Shown here in pieces: positions 60,474 to 64,000 of a DNA stretch of 64,000 nucleotides. Origin of the DNA: Brevibacillus brevis (GTDB lineage: Bacteria; Bacillota; Bacilli; Brevibacillales; Brevibacillaceae); contig NZ_CP041767.1 of the NCBI RefSeq assembly GCF_022026395.1, forward strand, positions 5,042,501-5,106,500, given 5' to 3'. Under the pieces are notes generated by a model. The model was not told the DNA's origin, searched no databases, and worked only from the letters and a program-made list of their open reading frames with translations. Each line of letters starts with the position of its first letter. Within the stretch, counting starts at the first letter, position 1. The position numbers and the translations under genes were made by a program.

Positions 60474-61613
60474 TTATTCGATCTTCTTGCGGAATCGCAG
60501 GATAGCGACGGTCAGGATCAAGAGACAAAAGCTGCTCATTCCGACGACATCCTTCCAGAGCGCATCGATGCCCACGCCCTTTAAGAAAATTCCCCGCAGG
60601 ATTTCCAGAAAATAGGTCAACGGGACGAGCCCGCCTAACCATTGTATCACGAGCGGCATCGAATCGCGCGGGAACATAAAGCCGGAGAGAAGCACGCTAG
60701 GCAGGATAAAGGCGAATGCCATTTGCATCGCTTGAAGCTGGGTCTTTGCCACCGTGGAAATGAAAATGCCCAAGAGAAGCGTCGTCACCAAAAACAAGAC
60801 AGACAATGTCACCAAAAGCGAAATGCTGCCTTTGACGGGGACTCCAAACCAATACGTTCCAACCAATAGCACCAGACAAAACGAGAAGAGACCTACACCT
60901 ACATAGGGGGTAATTTTGCCGAGCATCAGCTCCAATGGGCGTATCGGCGTCACGATTAACTGCTCCATCGTTCCCCGCTCCTTCTCACGTACGAGGGAAA
61001 ACGCCGTCAGAATCATCGTGACGTTTTGCATAATCAAGCCGATCAAGCCAGGAATATTGAAGACGATGCTCTCCATATTGGGGTTAAACAACACGCGTGT
61101 ATCCAAACCGAGTGGCTGTTCCAGCTCCCCCAAGCCTTGTTTTTGCAGCTTTATTTCCTGCAACGTGATCGCTTGATGCTGAATGATCAACTGAGCATGA
61201 GAGGTCGCAGTCCGGGCGATATTCGGATCAGAGCCATTAATGAGCATTTGCACGTCTACCGGCTCGTTGCGATCACGCTTGCGGGTGTAGTCTGGCCCGA
61301 TAATGAGCGCTACATTTACGGAGCCATCGTCTAACATGGCTTCAATCTCCTTGTAGCTACTTACATGTGCTGCCACCTCGAATACACGCGTATTGACGAA
61401 TTGATCTACCAGCTCTCGACTGGCAGCAGATGGACTTTGATTCCAGACTGCCATCTGGATGTCATTCACGTCTGTATTGACAGCATATCCGAACAAAAAC
61501 AACAGCATCAGCGGCATGACCAGAGCAATCGCCAAACTGGGACGATCCCGTTTGATTTGGATGATTTCCTTCTTCACGACAGACCAGTAACGCTCCCAGA
61601 CAAAGTGCCTCAT
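60474..61613 (-). CDS. ABC-2 type permease of a drug/export transporter
   Basis: The 379-residue protein has an N-terminal membrane helix, a large extracytoplasmic loop and five more helices, as in YbhR/YhhJ-type permeases. 'EKERGTMEQLIVTPIRPLELMLGKITPY' is the ABC-2 signature and 'FMFPRDSMPLVIQWLGGLVPLTYFLEILRGIFLKG' the C-terminal motif (part 'SMPLVIQWLGGLVPLTY'). It overlaps the ATPase gene by 4 bases. The substrate is unknown, but multidrug export is likely. Confidence 0.92.
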   Translation of the reverse strand: MRHFVWERYWSVVKKEIIQIKRDRPSLAIALVMPLMLLFLFGYAVNTDVNDIQMAVWNQSPSAASRELVDQFVNTRVFEVAAHVSSYKEIEAMLDDGSVNVALIIGPDYTRKRDRNEPVDVQMLINGSDPNIARTATSHAQLIIQHQAITLQEIKLQKQGLGELEQPLGLDTRVLFNPNMESIVFNIPGLIGLIMQNVTMILTAFSLVREKERGTMEQLIVTPIRPLELMLGKITPYVGVGLFSFCLVLLVGTYWFGVPVKGSISLLVTLSVLFLVTTLLLGIFISTVAKTQLQAMQMAFAFILPSVLLSGFMFPRDSMPLVIQWLGGLVPLTYFLEILRGIFLKGVGIDALWKDVVGMSSFCLLILTVAILRFRKKIE

Positions 61614-62368
61614 CGGACTCCCTCCTCCGCCGCCTGTCTGGCTTCTTCCTGCCTAACCAGCTCGATGAAGACATCCTCCAGATTGCCTACTCCCATACGA
61701 TCGATCAACTCTTGTGGTGTGCCTTCCGCCAGCAGATTGCCGAAAAAGATAAAGCCGATCCAATCGCATGTCTGCGCCTCATCCATGTAGTGTGTGGTCA
61801 CCAGCACCGTGATCCCCTTTCCCGCCAGCTCATGAATCACGTCCCAAAAAATTCGGCGGGAAACAGGATCGACCCCTGCTGTCGGTTCATCCAAAATCAA
61901 CAGCTCCGGCTTGTGCAAAAGAGCGCAGGAGAGCGCAAGGCGTTGCTTCCATCCCCCTGACAGCGATCCGGCAAGCTGCTTTTCCCTGCCTGTCAGGCCT
62001 GCCATCTCAATTAGCTCTGCTTTTCGCTCCTTGCGTTCTGCTGCCCCTAGTCGATAAACCCCAGCATAAAAATCGAGATTCTCTTCCACTGTCAAATCTT
62101 CATACAGACTGAACTTTTGCGACATATACCCGATCCGTTGCTTGATTTCCTCGCTCTGTGTCATGACATCGAAGCCAAGTACCGTCCCCTTTCCCGTCGT
62201 CGGGGTCAGCAAACCGCAAAGCATTCGGATTGTGGTCGATTTCCCTGAGCCATTCGGACCCAAAAAACCGTAAATCGAACCTCGCGGAACTGTGAGTGTC
62301 AAGCTGTTCACGGCTACTCGATCTCCAAAACGCTTCGTCAACTGCTCGCATTGGATAGCGGCGTTCAT
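61610..62368 (-). CDS. ABC transporter ATP-binding protein (export type)
   Basis: The 252-residue ATPase has Walker A 'GFLGPNGSGKSTTIRML', signature 'LAGSLSGGWKQRLALSCAL', Walker B 'LLILDEPTAGVDP' and 'VTTHYMDEAQ'. This is the DrrA/CcmA-type branch that works with ABC-2 permeases. Its start overlaps the HlyD stop and its stop overlaps the permease start, each by 4 bases. It forms one export machine with the neighbours. Confidence 0.95.
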   Translation of the reverse strand: MNAAIQCEQLTKRFGDRVAVNSLTLTVPRGSIYGFLGPNGSGKSTTIRMLCGLLTPTTGKGTVLGFDVMTQSEEIKQRIGYMSQKFSLYEDLTVEENLDFYAGVYRLGAAERKERKAELIEMAGLTGREKQLAGSLSGGWKQRLALSCALLHKPELLILDEPTAGVDPVSRRIFWDVIHELAGKGITVLVTTHYMDEAQTCDWIGFIFFGNLLAEGTPQELIDRMGVGNLEDVFIELVRQEEARQAAEEGVR

Positions 62369-63555
62369 TGACCTCCCTCCCCGTCTGCCAACAGGACATC
62401 GGCAGGCATACCTGGTTTGATTTTGTCGAGTCCATCTGTGATGTGTATCGTAACAGCGAACACAAGCTTGGTGCGTTCATCTGGCGTCTGTACATTCTTC
62501 GGCGTGAATTCTGCTTTTTCCGAGATGCGGCTGATCGTTCCTGTAAACGTCTCTTCCGAATAGGCATCCACCTTGATGCCAACCTCTTGCCCTTTTTTCA
62601 CCCGATTCAATTGTGCTTCCGGAATGTACACGACGAGCTCAAGCTGATCTGGCTTCATCATCGTAAACAAAGTGGCACCTGTTTTGGCTACTTCCCCCTG
62701 TTCGATAGAGGAGCGCAAGAGAGTCCCGTCGTCTGTAGCTGTAATCTTGGACTTTTCCAGCTGTAATAAGGCTTGATCCAGTTTCGCTTTTGCCTGCTGC
62801 TGAGTGGCAAGCAATGCCCGAATCGCGTAATCGGTACTTCCTTCCTTTACCTGATCAAGATCCGCCTGCGCTCCGGCTTGCGCGGCTTGTGCTGTACCGA
62901 TTTGGGCCGCAGCAGCAGCGATGTCTTCTTGTGCAGAACGGTACTGTGCCTGTGTCTGAGCTACTTGTGCTGCCCATTGATCTGCCTGCGTTTTTGCCTG
63001 GTTCACTGCTTCTTTTTGTGTTTCGAGGTCTTTGGCAGAGATCGCTCCTTTTTCGAAAAGCGCTGTTGCTTCCTCGAGTCTTTTTTGTTGATACAAAAGG
63101 GTCTGTTTCGCTCCCTGCCATTGCGATTCTGCCTGCGTCATCTGTTCAGCAGCACGTGCTTTTCCTGCTTCCGCCTGATTTTTTCTCGCTTGTGCCAGTT
63201 GGATATTCGCATTTGCTTGCTGGACATTGGCTATGCTTCTTTGGATCGTCGTGTCGCGTGATCCAGCCCTCGCCTCTTCTAGTTTGGCTGTCGCTTGATC
63301 CAATGCTGCCTGTGCTTCTGCCACAGTCATTTGGTAGCTTCGTTTATCGATTTGGGCCAGCACTTGTCCTTTTTTTACTGCATCTCCCTCTTCTGCCGTA
63401 ACGTTTGTCACCAATCCGCCTACTTCAGCTACGATCGGCAACTCAATGGCCTCGATTGTGCCGGACAGTGACGAATGATTTTCAGATGTCCAATTGCAGC
63501 CCGACAAAGCCAGTAAGAGTCCCCCGATACAAATGGAGCGAACAACTGGTTTCAT
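62365..63555 (-). CDS. HlyD-family membrane fusion lipoprotein
   Basis: The 396-residue protein has a lipobox ALSGC (about residue 20). A lipoyl-like domain ('VTNVTAEEGDAVKKGQVLAQI') and a long coiled coil (about 80-240, Ala/Gln-rich) follow, then a beta-barrel with 'PEAQLNRVKKGQEVGIKVDAYSEETFTGTISRISEKA'. It resembles YbhG/EmrA-like adaptors. It is the first gene of the export operon, with a promoter region that holds two matching palindromes and a terminator-like hairpin. Confidence 0.93.
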   Translation of the reverse strand: MKPVVRSICIGGLLLALSGCNWTSENHSSLSGTIEAIELPIVAEVGGLVTNVTAEEGDAVKKGQVLAQIDKRSYQMTVAEAQAALDQATAKLEEARAGSRDTTIQRSIANVQQANANIQLAQARKNQAEAGKARAAEQMTQAESQWQGAKQTLLYQQKRLEEATALFEKGAISAKDLETQKEAVNQAKTQADQWAAQVAQTQAQYRSAQEDIAAAAAQIGTAQAAQAGAQADLDQVKEGSTDYAIRALLATQQQAKAKLDQALLQLEKSKITATDDGTLLRSSIEQGEVAKTGATLFTMMKPDQLELVVYIPEAQLNRVKKGQEVGIKVDAYSEETFTGTISRISEKAEFTPKNVQTPDERTKLVFAVTIHITDGLDKIKPGMPADVLLADGEGGQ

Positions 63556-63580
63556 AACGCTTCCCCCTACCTACGTAATT

Positions 63581-63596
63581 AAGTGAGTAATCACTT
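63581..63596. promoter_or_regulatory. TetR operator 1 of the HlyD-ABC export operon
   Basis: AAGTGAGTAATCACTT has perfect 6-base arms with a 4-base centre. It lies 26 bases upstream of the HlyD start. A second copy in the opposite direction lies at 63661. A TetR dimer from the last gene of the operon is the obvious candidate. Confidence 0.8.
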
Positions 63597-63608
63597 TCTT
63601 TTTATGAG

Positions 63609-63636
63609 TAAAAAAAGCAAGCCTCAGAATCAGGCT
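63609..63636 (-). terminator. Terminator-like hairpin in the export operon leader
   Basis: On the minus strand AGCCT-GATTCTG-AGGCT is followed by TGCTTTTTTTAC. It lies between the two TetR sites. No gene lies upstream on this strand, so it would act on the leader itself, or it may only be fortuitous. Confidence 0.5.
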
Positions 63637-63660
63637 CGAGATGAGCTTTTTAGATTAGCG

Positions 63661-63674
63661 AGTGATTACTCACT
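63661..63674. promoter_or_regulatory. TetR operator 2 of the HlyD-ABC export operon
   Basis: AGTGATTACTCACT has the same arms as operator 1 in the reverse orientation, and the identity extends one base to AGTGATTACTCACTT. The centres of the two sites are 79 bases apart. Another partial copy, CGTGAGTA, follows at 63681. Confidence 0.75.
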
Positions 63675-63875
63675 TTTAATCGTGAGTATATGCTCCTCTT
63701 TTACGAAATGCAATTCCTTTTTCTAAAATGCGCAATTGAAAAGAAATCCTGTCTGATTATTCATGCTATGATGAAGACAAGCTAGACCACGTCCGTTGGC
63801 ATCGGGTATCAGATACCGTCGGGATGGAAAGGATTAAAATCGTCGGATTATAAACTACCATGTAGGGAGTGGATC

Positions 63876-64000
63876 ATGTCCATGATGATTAGCAAAGTTG
63901 GTCAAATCATGTTGTATGTCAATAACCAGGATCAAGCAGTGAGCTTTTGGACCGAAAAGCTAGGGTTTCGCGTGGTTTCAGAAGAGAAGAACGGTGAAAT
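63876..64000 (+). CDS. VOC (glyoxalase/bleomycin resistance fold) protein, N-terminal part
   Basis: Only the first 41 codons are in the window. 'VGQIMLYVNNQDQAVSFWTEKLGFRVV' is the beta-alpha-beta start of a VOC-fold protein, in which the later part would provide metal ligands. GGGAG lies six bases before the ATG at 63876. The family includes glyoxalases, dioxygenases and antibiotic-binding proteins, so the function is open. Confidence 0.85.
   Translation, partial: MSMMISKVGQIMLYVNNQDQAVSFWTEKLGFRVVSEEKNGE

Noticed and set aside
1..64000. Insertion sequences, integrase genes, tRNA-linked islands or CRISPR arrays
   Set aside because: No transposase- or integrase-like protein, no long terminal repeats and no regularly spaced repeats were seen.

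Overview
The window looks like a chromosome segment of a spore-forming Bacillales bacterium, most likely Brevibacillus or a close relative. This is inferred from protein resemblance and gene content, not from a search. The evidence is a B. subtilis-style fadN-fadA-fadE order with a FadR-type operator, T-box control of proline genes, a ger germination operon, CotF- and YjcZ-type spore proteins, an SLH-domain surface protein, AdeR next to ald, and strong GGAGG ribosome binding sites. It is ordinary chromosome: I see no rRNA, tRNA, insertion sequence, prophage or CRISPR array.

Layout. 1-4 kb: fatty acid beta-oxidation operon on the minus strand with its upstream operator. 4-7 kb: an SLH protein, a decayed membrane-protein remnant, a small cytosolic protein and a lipoprotein. 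6.9-10.6 kb: a proline T-box leader followed by proB-proA-proC. 10.6-12.3 kb: a P-loop/Asp23-like protein and two spore coat-type proteins. 12.3-16.2 kb: a MocR regulator divergent from a LysE exporter, then a DUF47-PiT phosphate uptake pair. 16.3-18.4 kb: a PadR-controlled membrane operon and a frameshifted gene. 18.5-24.5 kb: a cupredoxin-like protein, an MFS transporter, ispH, a ketopantoate reductase-like gene, an E. coli-type (GSI-beta) glutamine synthetase behind a TnrA/GlnR-like box, and an L,D-transpeptidase. 24.5-27.3 kb: small and poorly known genes, including a 27-residue YjcZ-like protein, a 54-residue ORF and a small caspase-fold-like protein.

27.3-31.6 kb: a cobalamin riboswitch driving the cobalt ECF transporter cbiMNQO, then class 2 pyrD. 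31.7-35.4 kb: a ger operon (B-A-C order). 35.4-41.2 kb: ald with its AdeR-type activator, then an XRE-cupin regulator divergent from an MHS-family symporter and an ornithine cyclodeaminase-family enzyme. 41.2-44.9 kb: a CheY-like receiver, a membrane-anchored Med/BMP-like binding protein and an orphan sensor kinase. 44.9-49.4 kb: a hydrolase-LysR pair divergent from a rhodanese, a YugI-like S1 protein, ackA and a VanZ-like protein. 49.5-54 kb: an RND efflux pump with a lipoprotein adaptor. 54-56.5 kb: scoAB and an esterase. 56.5-59.7 kb: an MFS transporter divergent from a LysR regulator, then purU. 59.8-63.6 kb: an HlyD-ATPase-permease-TetR export operon with two matching operators. The right edge holds the start of a VOC (glyoxalase-fold) gene.

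Many loci pair a regulator with its target and carry a visible palindrome between them, so much of the local regulation can be proposed directly from sequence. The most unusual points are the GSI-beta glutamine synthetase with a nitrogen-type box, the stacked palindromes between the proline T-box and proB, the His/Cys caspase-like small protein, the Med/BMP-kinase pair, and two loci with single-base frameshifts.
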